Assembly: GCA_019745775.1 (NCBI GenBank)
Contig: JAIESR010000045.1
Location: 22,997 to 86,996 of the forward strand
Reading direction: 5' to 3'
Length of the DNA: 64,000 nucleotides
Source of the DNA: Xanthobacteraceae bacterium
Lineage (GTDB): Bacteria; Pseudomonadota; Alphaproteobacteria; Rhizobiales; Xanthobacteraceae
Of this stretch, positions 1-9,541 are shown one piece after another (positions within the stretch are counted from its first letter, which is position 1; each line of letters starts with the position of its first letter). Made by a program: the position numbers and the translations under genes. The notes beneath the pieces were generated by a model. The model saw only the letters and a list, made by a program, of their open reading frames with translations. It ran no database searches and had not been told where the DNA came from.

Positions 1-593
1 GCCGTAGACGCCCCAAGAACTGCGCACGGCGGCGACACGTTCCTGCGACACACGGGCCGGATCGAAGCGCTCGAAATCGATACTGGCCGGGATGACGGCG
101 ATCCGTTCCCACGGCGTCTTGTAGCGCTCGACCACGAGTTCGGCGATCTGATCGCTGATCGCGATCACGCTGTCGCCGCGCGCCATCACGCCGTTGTAAA
201 GATGCTTGAAGAGGTTCTGATCGCGGAACCCCTTGTACCAGCTGGTCAGGAACGGGATGCCCGCGCGCTTCGCGGCATAGTAGGCGCTCCAGGCCGGTGC
301 GCGCGCGTGCGCGTGAATCAGGTCGCAGCGCTGTTCGCGCGCGATCCGTGCCAGCGCCAGCGCATTGCGCACGATCTTGACCGGATTGGTGGTGTCTACC
401 TTCATCGCGATGAACGTCGCGCCCGCCGCGATGACATCGTCGACCATGCGGCCGCCGCTCGCGACGACGATCGGCCGGTGGCCGGCCGACGCGAGGATGC
501 GCACGAGCTGAACGGTTCCGGCATCGGCGGGCCGGCGTGCAGGCTTGGCGTCACGATCAGCGCCGTGAGCGGCCGCGCCGGTTTGGAAATCAT
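1..593 (-). pseudogene. glycosyltransferase family 4, N-terminal part, frameshifted and cut by window edge
   Basis: This is the N-terminal half of a GT-B glycosyltransferase, probably acting on a cell-surface polysaccharide. Translation from the ATG at 593 gives MISKPARPLTALIVTPSLHAG, the usual start of such enzymes. The reading frame then shifts near 520-526 and continues as ADAGTVQLVRILASAGH, followed by IHAHARAPAWSAYYAAKRAG and an acceptor-domain end VIPASIDFERFDP before the window edge. The expected junction is GAADAG, which one missing G would explain. This is either a real mutation or a sequencing error. The next gene upstream (748-1959) is a related glycosyltransferase on the same strand. 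No clear ribosome binding site is seen before the ATG. Confidence 0.7.
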
Positions 594-626
594 GGACTGC
601 AATGGCGCGGATTCAATCGGTGCGAG

Positions 627-648
627 CGGAGCGGATCGATCCGCTCCG
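627..648. repeat. 22-bp perfect palindrome between glycosyltransferase genes
   Basis: The arms are exact complements about the centre at 637/638, with GGATCGATCC in the middle. It lies 100 bp beyond the stop of the 748-1959 gene, just before the start of the next glycosyltransferase. It could form a strong RNA hairpin, but no T-run follows, so a simple terminator is not clear. Confidence 0.7.
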
Positions 649-747
649 TGCACGAGACCGATTGCGGATGGCTGCGAACTCACCAACACCCCACTGGTTC
701 GGCAGCGAACCGGTCGGTTCGCCGGACTCGATATCTCCATCCACCCG

Positions 748-1959
748 CTAAAGGTCGTCGCGCGCCAGGAGCGACGTATAGACCGACCGCATCGCGTCGG
801 CAACGCTCTCCGGCGCGAACATGTACTCTGCAAACTGCCGCGCACGGGCCGACATCTGGCGATACGCGGTGGCGTTCAGCGACAAGGCGAGGCCGAGCAT
901 CTGCGCGAATTCCGCCGAATCGCCGGGGTTCACGATCCAGCCGGTGCGCACATCCTCCGGCATCCGCGGCGGTGCGACGATGTGCTCGGCAAGCATGCCG
1001 ACGTCGTTCGTCACCACCGGCCGGCCCATCGCCTGCGCCTGTGCCACGACGCGGCCGAGCAGCGGCGCCTCGATCGCCGGGACCGCGACGAAGTCGGACG
1101 CGGCAAATGCCGCCGGCATGTCGTCGCAGTGCCCGGTCATGCGGATCAGGTCGTCGACGTCCATGGCCTGCGCGCGCTTGAGGACGTCGCGCGAATATCT
1201 TGCGTGTGTCGTTCCTTCACCGACGACAACGATGACAAATCCGAGAACGCCGCCGTCGACGAGCGCGCGCGTTATCTCGGGCAGGAGGTTCTGACCGTTC
1301 CAGGGCGCCACCCGCCCCGGAACCATCACAACGCGGTCCTCGCGTGCGACGCGCCAGCGCTGGCGTTGCGCGTCCGCGCGTTCCGGCGAGACGGCGGCGG
1401 GGTCGTAGGTTGCGGTGTCGATCACCCGAGGCACGATCGTGATCTGCTCGGCGCGCAGGCCGTAACGTTCCATGATCGGACCGGCGGAATAGTTCGACGG
1501 CGCGATCACGCGATGACCTTGCGCGAGCGCGCCGGCATAGCGTCCGCGGATTCCGGCGTAGAGGGGAACATCGGGCAGCGAGGTGACCAGCCAGCACGCG
1601 ACCTTCGAGGTCGCGACGTGCGCGCTCCAGGCCGCGCCGGCGTCATAGGCGTGGATAATATCGATGCGTTCCTGGCCGATGAGATTTTCGATCTCACGCG
1701 CGTTGCGGCGCAGCCGCAACGGATTGACGCTGGCATTGACCATCGGGATCCATTCGCCGCCGGCGGTGGTCAGTTCGCTCACCAGCGACCCGCCTTCCGC
1801 CGCAACCAGCGCGCGGGCGCCCGCGAGCAGCAGTACATGCGCGATGTTGACGGCGCTGCGGGCGGCAGGCTCCTCGTCGAGTTTGGGCACGATCTGGAGG
1901 ATCGTCGCACCCGCCAGGGTGCGACGCGGGGCCGCCCGCTCGTCAAATCCGTCGCTCAC
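748..1959 (-). CDS. glycosyltransferase family 4 protein
   Basis: Predicted cytoplasmic or membrane-associated GT-B enzyme that transfers a sugar from a nucleotide donor, probably for surface polysaccharide or lipid-linked glycan. The 403 residues match the family length. The N-terminal Rossmann half begins ATILQIVPKLDEEPAARSAV and contains AAEGGSLVSELTTAGGEWIP and IIHAYDAGAAWSAH. The C-terminal half has the donor-site region VVMVPGRVAPWNGQNLLPEI, then VVVGEG, and the stretch VAVPAIEAPLLGRVVAQAQA where the usual EGFG-type loop lies. The start is GTG; an ATG 20 bases upstream is in another frame. It is divergent from the alpha/beta hydrolase. The sugar and acceptor cannot be told from sequence. 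Confidence 0.85.
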   Translation of the reverse strand: MSDGFDERAAPRRTLAGATILQIVPKLDEEPAARSAVNIAHVLLLAGARALVAAEGGSLVSELTTAGGEWIPMVNASVNPLRLRRNAREIENLIGQERIDIIHAYDAGAAWSAHVATSKVACWLVTSLPDVPLYAGIRGRYAGALAQGHRVIAPSNYSAGPIMERYGLRAEQITIVPRVIDTATYDPAAVSPERADAQRQRWRVAREDRVVMVPGRVAPWNGQNLLPEITRALVDGGVLGFVIVVVGEGTTHARYSRDVLKRAQAMDVDDLIRMTGHCDDMPAAFAASDFVAVPAIEAPLLGRVVAQAQAMGRPVVTNDVGMLAEHIVAPPRMPEDVRTGWIVNPGDSAEFAQMLGLALSLNATAYRQMSARARQFAEYMFAPESVADAMRSVYTSLLARDDL

Positions 1960-2102
1960 GCCAACGATCCATCACAGCCATGATTCGAGGGACCGCCTGT
2001 CAGCACTCAACCCCGTCGACTCTACGCTTGCTTCGGCGGCGGCCAGCGGCAAACACTGTTTACCGGAGAACGCGAGCGCGATCGTTTACGAAACGGTGCC
2101 GC

Positions 2103-2882
2103 ATGGACGATTCTTGCCTGAAAACGTTAGGCGTGGGAACTCCCGAGGCGGCGCGGCCGATTGCCGTCCGAACGCGCGGGGGCGCCTCGCCCGGCCTGTT
2201 CTGGCTCGGGGGCTTCAAGTCCGATATGCGCGGGACCAAGGCCGAGGCGCTCGACGCTTGGGCCGCCAAGAATGGTCGCGCCAGCGTCCGCTTCGACTAT
2301 TCCGGGCATGGCGAGTCCGGCGGGACGTTTGCGGAAGGCACCATCGGCCGGTGGCTCGAAGAAAGCCTCGCTGTCTTTCGCAACTGCTGCACCGGTCCGC
2401 AGGTCGCGATCGGCTCCTCCATGGGCGGCTGGATCGCCCTGCTGCTGGCGCGCGAGCTTGCCCGGCAGGGCAACGAGGGCGGCCCGACGCTCGCCGGACT
2501 GGTTTTGATCGCGCCGGCGGTCGACTTCACGGAAGAACTGATATGGAAGCGCATGCCACCGGCGATCCAGCAGCAGATCACCGACACCGGCTCCTGGACG
2601 CGGCCGTCCGCCTATGACCCCGCGGGCTATCCGATCACCCGCGCCCTGATCGAGGAGGGCCGCAATCATCTCCTCCTTGGCGGCATGATCGAGACCGGCT
2701 GTCCGGTGCGCATCCTGCAGGGCGTGAAGGACGAAGATGTGCCATGGCAGCACGCCGTCGAGCTGACCTCGCGCTTCGCCCGCGACGACGTCGTGCTCAC
2801 CCTGGTCAAGGACGGCGATCACCGGCTGTCGCGGCCGGAGGACATCGACCGGCTGATCGCGGCGGTGGCTGAGTTCAGGTAG
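2103..2882 (+). CDS. alpha/beta hydrolase (ABHD10-like)
   Basis: A 259-residue serine hydrolase of the alpha/beta fold, resembling the ABHD10 group of thioesterases and esterases. The catalytic triad is visible: nucleophile Ser106 in GSSMGG, an Asp in GVKDEDVP and a His in KDGDHRLS. The oxyanion-side motif FDYSGHGESGG precedes the nucleophile. The frame is open back to 1980, but the 41 extra upstream residues are arginine-rich and unlike the family, so the ATG at 2103 is chosen. The substrate is unknown. Confidence 0.85.
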   Translation: MDDSCLKTLGVGTPEAARPIAVRTRGGASPGLFWLGGFKSDMRGTKAEALDAWAAKNGRASVRFDYSGHGESGGTFAEGTIGRWLEESLAVFRNCCTGPQVAIGSSMGGWIALLLARELARQGNEGGPTLAGLVLIAPAVDFTEELIWKRMPPAIQQQITDTGSWTRPSAYDPAGYPITRALIEEGRNHLLLGGMIETGCPVRILQGVKDEDVPWQHAVELTSRFARDDVVLTLVKDGDHRLSRPEDIDRLIAAVAEFR

Positions 2883-2915
2883 TTCGGTGCTGCGAAGTTC
2901 GGCCGGCTCTCTCCC

Positions 2916-2985
2916 CGCTCATTCCCGCGCAAGCGGGAATCCACTCTTGATCCAGACTGGGTCCCCGCTTTCGCGGGGACGAGCG
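2916..2985. repeat. dispersed intergenic inverted-repeat element, copy 1
   Basis: Two adjacent hairpins: CATTCCCGC GCAA GCGGGAAT and GTCCCCGC TTTC GCGGGGAC, joined by a short spacer and flanked by CGCTC and GAGCG. The same element occurs in opposite orientation at 6745-6816. It lies between convergent genes, so it may also act as a bidirectional terminator. Confidence 0.85.
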
Positions 2986-2995
2986 GAACGAGAGG

Positions 2996-3877
2996 TCATG
3001 TATCCAGCGGATCGCGGGCTTCGTAGCCGCCCTCGAACAGCGCGCGCAGCCCTTCGCGATAGGTCGGATAGCGCAACGTCACGCCGAGCGCCGTCTTGAG
3101 CTTGTCGTTCTTTACCCGCACGCAGCCGGCATAGAAACTCAGCGCCATCGGCGTGAGGATCTTTTGCGCCTCCTCCATCGACAGCTCCTGTGGCGGATCG
3201 ATGCCGAGGAGCTTGGCCGCCATCAGCACCTGATCGGAATAGGGCGCTGGCTCGTCATCGGTGACGTTGAAGATGCCGTTTGCCTTGCGGGCGAAGGCAG
3301 CCTCGATCGCCTGCGCGATGTCGGCGACGTGGATGCGGTTGAACACGTGCCCCGGCTTGGCGATGCGATGGGCGCGGCCAGCGAGCAGCCGCGTGAACAC
3401 GTTCTGCCCCGGCCCGTAGATGCCGGCGAGCCGCACCACCGCGACCGGCACGCCGCGCCGCTGCCCGATCGCCTGCCAGGCTTCTTCGGCACGCAATCTT
3501 GCGCCGCCGCGGGCGTGGGCGGGGACCGTCGTCGCGGTCTCGTCCACCCAGGCGCCGTTGTGGTCGCCATAGACGCCGAGCGAGGAGAGATAGACGATCG
3601 ATTGAAGCTTCGGCGCGGATGCAATCTCGCCGCCGAGCGCCGCCGCGATCGGGTCGCCTGCCTCCGTCGGCGTGGGCGACAGCAGGAGGTGCGCGGCCGC
3701 CGCGACGGCGTCGCGCACTTCATCCGAGGGCTCGGCGGCGTCGAACCCCAGCACCTCCACGTGAGCCGCGGGCTTTGGCGTGCGCGACGTGCCGATGATG
3801 CGATCGAAGCGCGCGCCGAATTCGGCGACGTAGTAACGCGCGCAATAGCCGAGCCCGAGGCAGAGCAGCGTCGCCAT
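2996..3877 (-). CDS. SDR-family NAD(P)-dependent epimerase/reductase (YeeZ-like)
   Basis: A 293-residue extended-type short-chain dehydrogenase/reductase. The nucleotide-binding glycine motif GLGYCA is at residues 8-13. The active-site region YLSSLGVYGDHNG and the downstream RLAGIYGPGQNVF resemble YeeZ and UDP-sugar epimerases. It lies immediately after queG on the same strand (queG stops one base before this ATG), so they are probably co-transcribed. The substrate is unknown. Confidence 0.8.
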   Translation of the reverse strand: MATLLCLGLGYCARYYVAEFGARFDRIIGTSRTPKPAAHVEVLGFDAAEPSDEVRDAVAAAAHLLLSPTPTEAGDPIAAALGGEIASAPKLQSIVYLSSLGVYGDHNGAWVDETATTVPAHARGGARLRAEEAWQAIGQRRGVPVAVVRLAGIYGPGQNVFTRLLAGRAHRIAKPGHVFNRIHVADIAQAIEAAFARKANGIFNVTDDEPAPYSDQVLMAAKLLGIDPPQELSMEEAQKILTPMALSFYAGCVRVKNDKLKTALGVTLRYPTYREGLRALFEGGYEARDPLDT

Positions 3878-5031
<1,154 letters not shown>

Positions 5032-5035
<4 letters not shown>

Positions 5036-5724
5036 AAGTCGAGGTCGGCGTAGGTCTTCGACGGCGGGATGCCGGCCATGGTCTCGGTCAGCAGCGGACG
5101 GAACGACGGCCGCGATTTCAGCCGCGCGTACCAGTTCTTGGCGGTTTCGTCTTCGCTCCACGGCACATCGCCTAGATAGTCGGCTGCCGATAAATGCGCG
5201 GCGGCAGCCAGGTCGGCATAGGTCAGCTCATTGCCGGCGAGCCAATCGCGCGCCCGTACCAGCCATCCAATATAAGCAAGATGATAGCGAATGTTATGGC
5301 GGGCCGCGCGGATCACCTCGGTATCCGGCGCGCCGCCGCCCTGCTCGACCGGCAAATGGCGCTTGTAGAACCGCTCGACGGTCAGCGGCCCGCTGACCTC
5401 GGCGAAGAACTTGTCGTTGAACCAGCTCATCAGCCGGCGGACCTCGACCCGCGGGCCGGTGTCCTGCGGCATCAGGCGGCGGTCGCCGAGCTTGCCGCCG
5501 AGGGTCTCGTCGAGGAACTCGGCGATGATCGCCGCCCCCGGCACTGGCGGCTGTCCCTCTTCGACCAGCACCGGCGTCGTGCCGGCCGGGTTGATCACTA
5601 GGAAGTCCCGCCGCCGTTCCCAGGTCCGCTCCTCGATCAGCCGCACATCGACGCCGTACTCGTTGAGCGCGAGCCGCACGAAGCGCGAATGCGGGCAGAA
5701 GGTGTGGTGAAACAGGGTGGACAT
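5032..5724 (-). CDS. glutathione S-transferase family protein
   Basis: A 230-residue soluble protein with an N-terminal thioredoxin-like GST domain (residues 1-80: [20 protein letters not shown] and [13 protein letters not shown]) and an all-helical C-terminal domain with [19 protein letters not shown]. The CPHS segment suggests a Cys- or Ser-type active site. It starts the queG/SDR cluster, and its stop overlaps the probable queG start. The physiological substrate is unknown. Confidence 0.88.
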
Positions 5725-5924
5725 GAAATGGTGTTAGCGAATCCGCGGGGCCTGTGCCATCGGCAATCGCAGGGCTGGTGACGTGCCTTCTATCCCCGGC
5801 ATTTTTCAGGCTTTTTCGTTGCCAGCGGGTTGATGTTGGGGGAAAAGCGGCCCCGGGACGGTTTCACCGCAACGCGCGACCGGGCAACTGGTTTGGCCCG
5901 CCTTGTCGCGCTGGAGTCTTTCCG

Positions 5925-6731
5925 ATGTCGCTCGATATCTTCAAGGCCTTCCTGCTCGGCGTGATCGAAGGCCTCACCGAATTCCTGCCGGTATCATCGA
6001 CCGGCCATCTGCTGCTGCTGGAACGGTTCTTCGGCTTCGACGACGACCAGTTCGGCAAGACCTTCGTGGTCCTGATCCAGCTCGGCGCGATCCTGGCGAT
6101 CCTGTCGATCTACTTCCTGCGGCTCTGGAAGATCGCGCTCGGCTTCTTCACCGATCCTGCCGCGCGCCGCTTCGTGATCGGCGTGCTGATCGCGTTCCTG
6201 CCCGCGGCGATCATCGGCGCGCTGGCGCACGGATTCATCAAGGGCGTCCTGTTCAATGCCTGGGTCGTGTGCTTCACGCTGATCGTCGGCGGCGCGATCC
6301 TGCTTTGGGTCGATTCGCTCGACCTCAAGCCGCGCTATCGCGACGCCACGACATTCTCGCTCGGCACCTATCTCATCATCGGGCTCGCGCAATGCCTGGC
6401 GATGATCCCGGGCGTGTCGCGCTCCGGTGCCACCATCGTGTCGGGGATGCTGCTCGGCGCCGACAAGCGCTCGGCGGCGGAGTTCTCGTTCTTCCTCGCG
6501 ATCCCGACCATGGCCGGGGCGTTCACCTACGATCTCTACAAGAACCACGCGCTGATGACCGCCGACAACATCTTGCTAGTCGTGATCGGCTTCGTCACGT
6601 CGTTCGTGGTGGCGTTCTTCGTGGTGAAGACGCTGCTCGACTATGTGTCGCGTCACGGCTTCGCGCTGTTCGCGTGGTGGCGCGTGCTGGTCGGCTCGCT
6701 TGGGCTCATCGGTTTGGCGATGGGGTATTGA
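5925..6731 (+). CDS. uppP: undecaprenyl-diphosphatase UppP (BacA)
   Basis: Integral membrane phosphatase that regenerates undecaprenyl phosphate, the lipid carrier for peptidoglycan and surface polysaccharides; it is also linked to bacitracin tolerance. The 268 residues fit the family. Both signature motifs are present: [19 protein letters not shown] near residue 16 and [18 protein letters not shown] in the second half, among about eight hydrophobic segments. The frame is open to 5754, but homology begins at [12 protein letters not shown], so the ATG at 5925 is used. It is transcribed alone, with a repeat element just downstream. Confidence 0.95.
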   Translation: MSLDIFKAFLLGVIEGLTEFLPVSSTGHLLLLERFFGFDDDQFGKTFVVLIQLGAILAILSIYFLRLWKIALGFFTDPAARRFVIGVLIAFLPAAIIGALAHGFIKGVLFNAWVVCFTLIVGGAILLWVDSLDLKPRYRDATTFSLGTYLIIGLAQCLAMIPGVSRSGATIVSGMLLGADKRSAAEFSFFLAIPTMAGAFTYDLYKNHALMTADNILLVVIGFVTSFVVAFFVVKTLLDYVSRHGFALFAWWRVLVGSLGLIGLAMGY

Positions 6732-6744
6732 ACACTCCGTTTAT

Positions 6745-6816
6745 CCGCTCGTCCCCGCGAAAGCGGGGACCCAGTCTAGTTTAAGCCTGGATTCCCGCTT
6801 GCGCGGGAATGAGCGG
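6745..6816. repeat. dispersed intergenic inverted-repeat element, copy 2
   Basis: Reverse-oriented counterpart of the element at 2916-2985. It has the same two hairpins (GTCCCCGC GAAA GCGGGGAC and ATTCCCGC TTGC GCGGGAAT) with a slightly different spacer. It lies between the convergent uppP and FMN dehydrogenase genes. Confidence 0.85.
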
Positions 6817-6836
6817 AGGAGAGAGCCCGATGCAAA

Positions 6837-7982
6837 CTAGCGTGCGATCACGTCGGGGCTGACCGACGTCACGTCGCGCGTGCCGGTGAGCGCCATGGTC
6901 ACTTCGAGCTCGGCGCGGATCAGGTCGAGGGCGCGCTTGACGCCGGCTTCGCCGCCGGCGGCGAGGCCGTAGAGGAAGGCGCGGCCGATCAGGCAGCCGC
7001 GCGCGCCATGCGCCAGCGCCTTGAGCACGTCCTGGCCGGAGCGCACGCCGCCGTCGAACAGCACCTCGAGGCGGTCGCCCACCGCACCGGCGATCGCCGG
7101 CAGCGACGCGATCGAAGACCGCGCGCCGTCGAGCTGGCGGCCGCCATGGTTCGAGACCACGATGCCGTCGACGCCGGCCGACGCCGCGAGCTTAGCGTCC
7201 TCGACGTCGAGGATGCCCTTCAGCACGATCTTGCCCGGCCAGACGCTCCGCACCCAGTCGATGTCGCGCCAGTTGAGCGTGCGGTCGTAATTGTTGTTGG
7301 CCCAGCCGCCCGACGGCACCGCGCCCTGCCGCTTGCCCTGGCTCGCGAGATAGAGATCGACGTTGCCGAAGGAGCGGCGCTTCGAGCGCATGACGTCCAT
7401 GATCCAGCGCGGGCGGATCGCGAGGTCGAGCGCGTTGCGCATGGTCAGCCGCGGCGGCACGGTCAGGCCGTTCTTGAGGTCCATGTGGCGCTGGCCGCGC
7501 ATCGGCAGGTCGACGGTGACGAACAGCGCCGAGCAGTTCGCCGCCTTGGCCCGCTCGATCATCGCTTTGCAGAAGCCGCGGTCGCGGAACATGTAGAGCT
7601 GGTACCAGAACGGCTGCGCCGTCGCGTCGCGCACGTCCTCGATGGTGCAGATCGACATGGTCGAGAGGCAGAGCCGCGTGCCGGCGGCCTGCGCGGCGCG
7701 CGCGCCCTGCACCTCGCCGTCGCGGGCGAACAAGCCGGCCATGCCGGTCGGCGCGATCGCGACCGGCAGCGAGAGCTCTTCGCCCAGCATCGTGGTGGCG
7801 ACCGAGATCTGCGAGACGTCGATCAGCACGCGCTGGCGCAGCCTGATGGCGTCGAGATCGGCGCGGTTGGCGGCGAGCGTCAGCTCGTTATAGGAGCCAC
7901 GCTCGCAATAGTCGAACAGCGCGCGCGGCAGCCGCCGCCGCGCGACCTGGCGCAGGTCCTCGACGTTGGTGATGACGCTCAC
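6837..7982 (-). CDS. FMN-dependent alpha-hydroxy-acid dehydrogenase (LldD/MdlB family)
   Basis: Oxidises an L-2-hydroxy acid (lactate, mandelate or glycolate type) to the 2-oxo acid. The 381-residue TIM barrel shows the family pattern: an N-terminal Tyr region DYCERGSYNELTL, PVAIAPTGMAGLF, FWYQLYMFRDR, the catalytic His-Arg segment VSNHGGRQLDGA, and the FMN phosphate site LFDGGVRSGQDVLKAL. The start is a GTG overlapping the stop of the upstream NAD(P)H-binding gene (GTGA), which implies translational coupling. The frame continues upstream through that gene to 9074, but that part is a shadow. The exact substrate is not resolved; a second member of the family lies at 54372-55505. Confidence 0.88.
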   Translation of the reverse strand: MSVITNVEDLRQVARRRLPRALFDYCERGSYNELTLAANRADLDAIRLRQRVLIDVSQISVATTMLGEELSLPVAIAPTGMAGLFARDGEVQGARAAQAAGTRLCLSTMSICTIEDVRDATAQPFWYQLYMFRDRGFCKAMIERAKAANCSALFVTVDLPMRGQRHMDLKNGLTVPPRLTMRNALDLAIRPRWIMDVMRSKRRSFGNVDLYLASQGKRQGAVPSGGWANNNYDRTLNWRDIDWVRSVWPGKIVLKGILDVEDAKLAASAGVDGIVVSNHGGRQLDGARSSIASLPAIAGAVGDRLEVLFDGGVRSGQDVLKALAHGARGCLIGRAFLYGLAAGGEAGVKRALDLIRAELEVTMALTGTRDVTSVSPDVIAR

Positions 7983-8971
7983 GGGACGCCGTTCTTGACC
8001 TTGAACTGGCCGGTCTTGCGGAATCGCCAAAGGTAAGTCGGCGCGATCGCTTCCATCGCGGTGGGCGCGATGCCGAGCGCTTCGAGCGTGCGGCCCTCGC
8101 GCCTGGCGGCGTCGCTCACGACATTGTCGGACTTGAGCAGCCTGACCTGATCGACGGTCAGGAGCGGCTTCGGCAGCAATTGCAGGAACCAGGCCTGCAC
8201 CTCGGCGACCGCGAACGGCAGCGGTACCGGGAGCCGGTTCCGGCCGGTCACCTGGAGCACGTACTGCATCAGTTCCTTGAACGTCCGCACCTCCGGGCCG
8301 CCGAGCTCGTAGATGCCGCCGGGTTTCGTGTGGCCCTCGACCGCCCGGACAACGGCGGTGGCGACGTCGCCCACATAGACCGGCTGGAAGCGGGTGTGCC
8401 CGCCGCCGACCAGCGGCAGCGCCGGCGCGAACATGGCGAGCGCGGCGAAGCGGTTGAAGAAATCGTCCTCCGGCCCGAACACGACCGACGGCCGCAGGAT
8501 GGTGGCGTCCGGCCGCGCCGCGAGCACCAGCTTTTCGCCCATGGCCTTGGAGCGCGCATAGGACGAGGCCGAATTCTCGTCGGCACCGATCGCCGAGACG
8601 TGCACCACGCGCGCGCCGTGCGCGGCCGCCGCGAGTGCCACCGATTCGGCGCCGAACGCCTGCACGGTGTCGAAGCTCTGCTTCCCGCGCTCGAACAGGA
8701 TGCCGACTAGGTTGATCAGCACGTTGGCGCCGCGCGCCGCCGCCTCGACCGAGCCGGGGTAGCGCAGGTTCGCCTGCACGGCGTGAATCTGGCCGACCCG
8801 GCCGAGCGGCTGGAGGTGGCCGGCGAGGTCCGGCCGCCGCACCGCGACGCGGATGCGGTAGCCGCGCTTGCACAGCGCCCGGATCACGTGCCGGCCGAGG
8901 AAGCCCGAGCCGCCATAGACCGTGATCAGCTTGTCGACATTGGCCTGGGTGATGTCGTCGGGGCTTGCCAT
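7979..8971 (-). CDS. complex I NDUFA9-type NAD(P)H-binding protein
   Basis: A 330-residue atypical SDR protein of the NDUFA9-like group, which in alphaproteobacteria and mitochondria is associated with respiratory complex I and quinone metabolism. The dinucleotide motif is TVYGGSGFLGRHVIRAL; further blocks are VGILFERGKQSFDTV, HVSAIGADENSASSYARSK and LRPSVVFGPEDDFFNRFAAL. The open frame runs to 9202 through the reverse complement of tRNA-Leu, giving an artefactual RGLEPPRLSPLVPETSAST tail, so the ATG at 8971 (MASPDDITQ) is chosen. Confidence 0.85.
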   Translation of the reverse strand: MASPDDITQANVDKLITVYGGSGFLGRHVIRALCKRGYRIRVAVRRPDLAGHLQPLGRVGQIHAVQANLRYPGSVEAAARGANVLINLVGILFERGKQSFDTVQAFGAESVALAAAAHGARVVHVSAIGADENSASSYARSKAMGEKLVLAARPDATILRPSVVFGPEDDFFNRFAALAMFAPALPLVGGGHTRFQPVYVGDVATAVVRAVEGHTKPGGIYELGGPEVRTFKELMQYVLQVTGRNRLPVPLPFAVAEVQAWFLQLLPKPLLTVDQVRLLKSDNVVSDAARREGRTLEALGIAPTAMEAIAPTYLWRFRKTGQFKVKNGVP

Positions 8972-9107
8972 GCGCGCTCGGCTCGGTGAACTGGCTCGTC
9001 TGACGCGAGGTTCCGCTGCGGAATACCGGATCGGTGGGAGGCTGTATAGGGGCCGCATCCGAGCCATTTGACAAGGCAAAGAGCCAACCTTACCTATCCG
9101 CTCCAGT

Positions 9108-9192
<85 letters not shown>

Positions 9193-9235
9193 ACTCGATC
9201 AATCGATTTCGACAACGATACTGGCTAGCGCGGCT

Positions 9236-9487
9236 TTAGCGGGGGCCGGGGCCGTAGGTCGGCGCCGGCCGTTCGACCAGCTCACGGTGGCGCTGCTGCA
9301 TGCGCACGTCGCGCGAGGATGCGAGCCCGGAGACGCAGTCGTCGTGCTGCTTGGTCTGAGGCTTGTAGCCGCGCTCGGTGCATCGCTGCTCGTCGCGCGC
9401 CGTCTGTTGCTCGGGCGACGTCGTGCAGGCGGCGACAAGGCCGGACAGCGCGGCCAGGAAGATCAGGCGGGAGAATGCAGGGGTCAT
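9236..9487 (-). CDS. small predicted lipoprotein
   Basis: An 83-residue protein of unknown function. The N-terminus MTPAFSRLIFLAALSGLVAAC is a typical lipoprotein signal with lipobox LVAAC, so the mature protein would be lipid-anchored at the cysteine. The mature part is polar (SPEQQTARDEQRC, KPQTKQHDDCVSG), with two further cysteines that could pair. The frame is open to 9538 but the signal peptide fixes the ATG at 9487. It lies 54 bp after the MFS gene on the same strand. Confidence 0.7.
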   Translation of the reverse strand: MTPAFSRLIFLAALSGLVAACTTSPEQQTARDEQRCTERGYKPQTKQHDDCVSGLASSRDVRMQQRHRELVERPAPTYGPGPR

Positions 9488-9541
9488 GCCCCTGCGGGTA
9501 GCGGCCAATTGCGCTGATTTTCGGGCGCGTGCGGCCATCGA

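Noticed and set aside
202..1983. 593-residue plus-strand open frame across both glycosyltransferases
   Set aside because: The minus strand encodes recognisable glycosyltransferases; this frame is arginine-rich and featureless.
7983..9074. Possible fusion of the FMN dehydrogenase with an upstream domain (745-residue frame)
   Set aside because: The upstream part is an out-of-frame reading of the NAD(P)H-binding gene; the GTG at 7982 with the stop overlap is the natural start.
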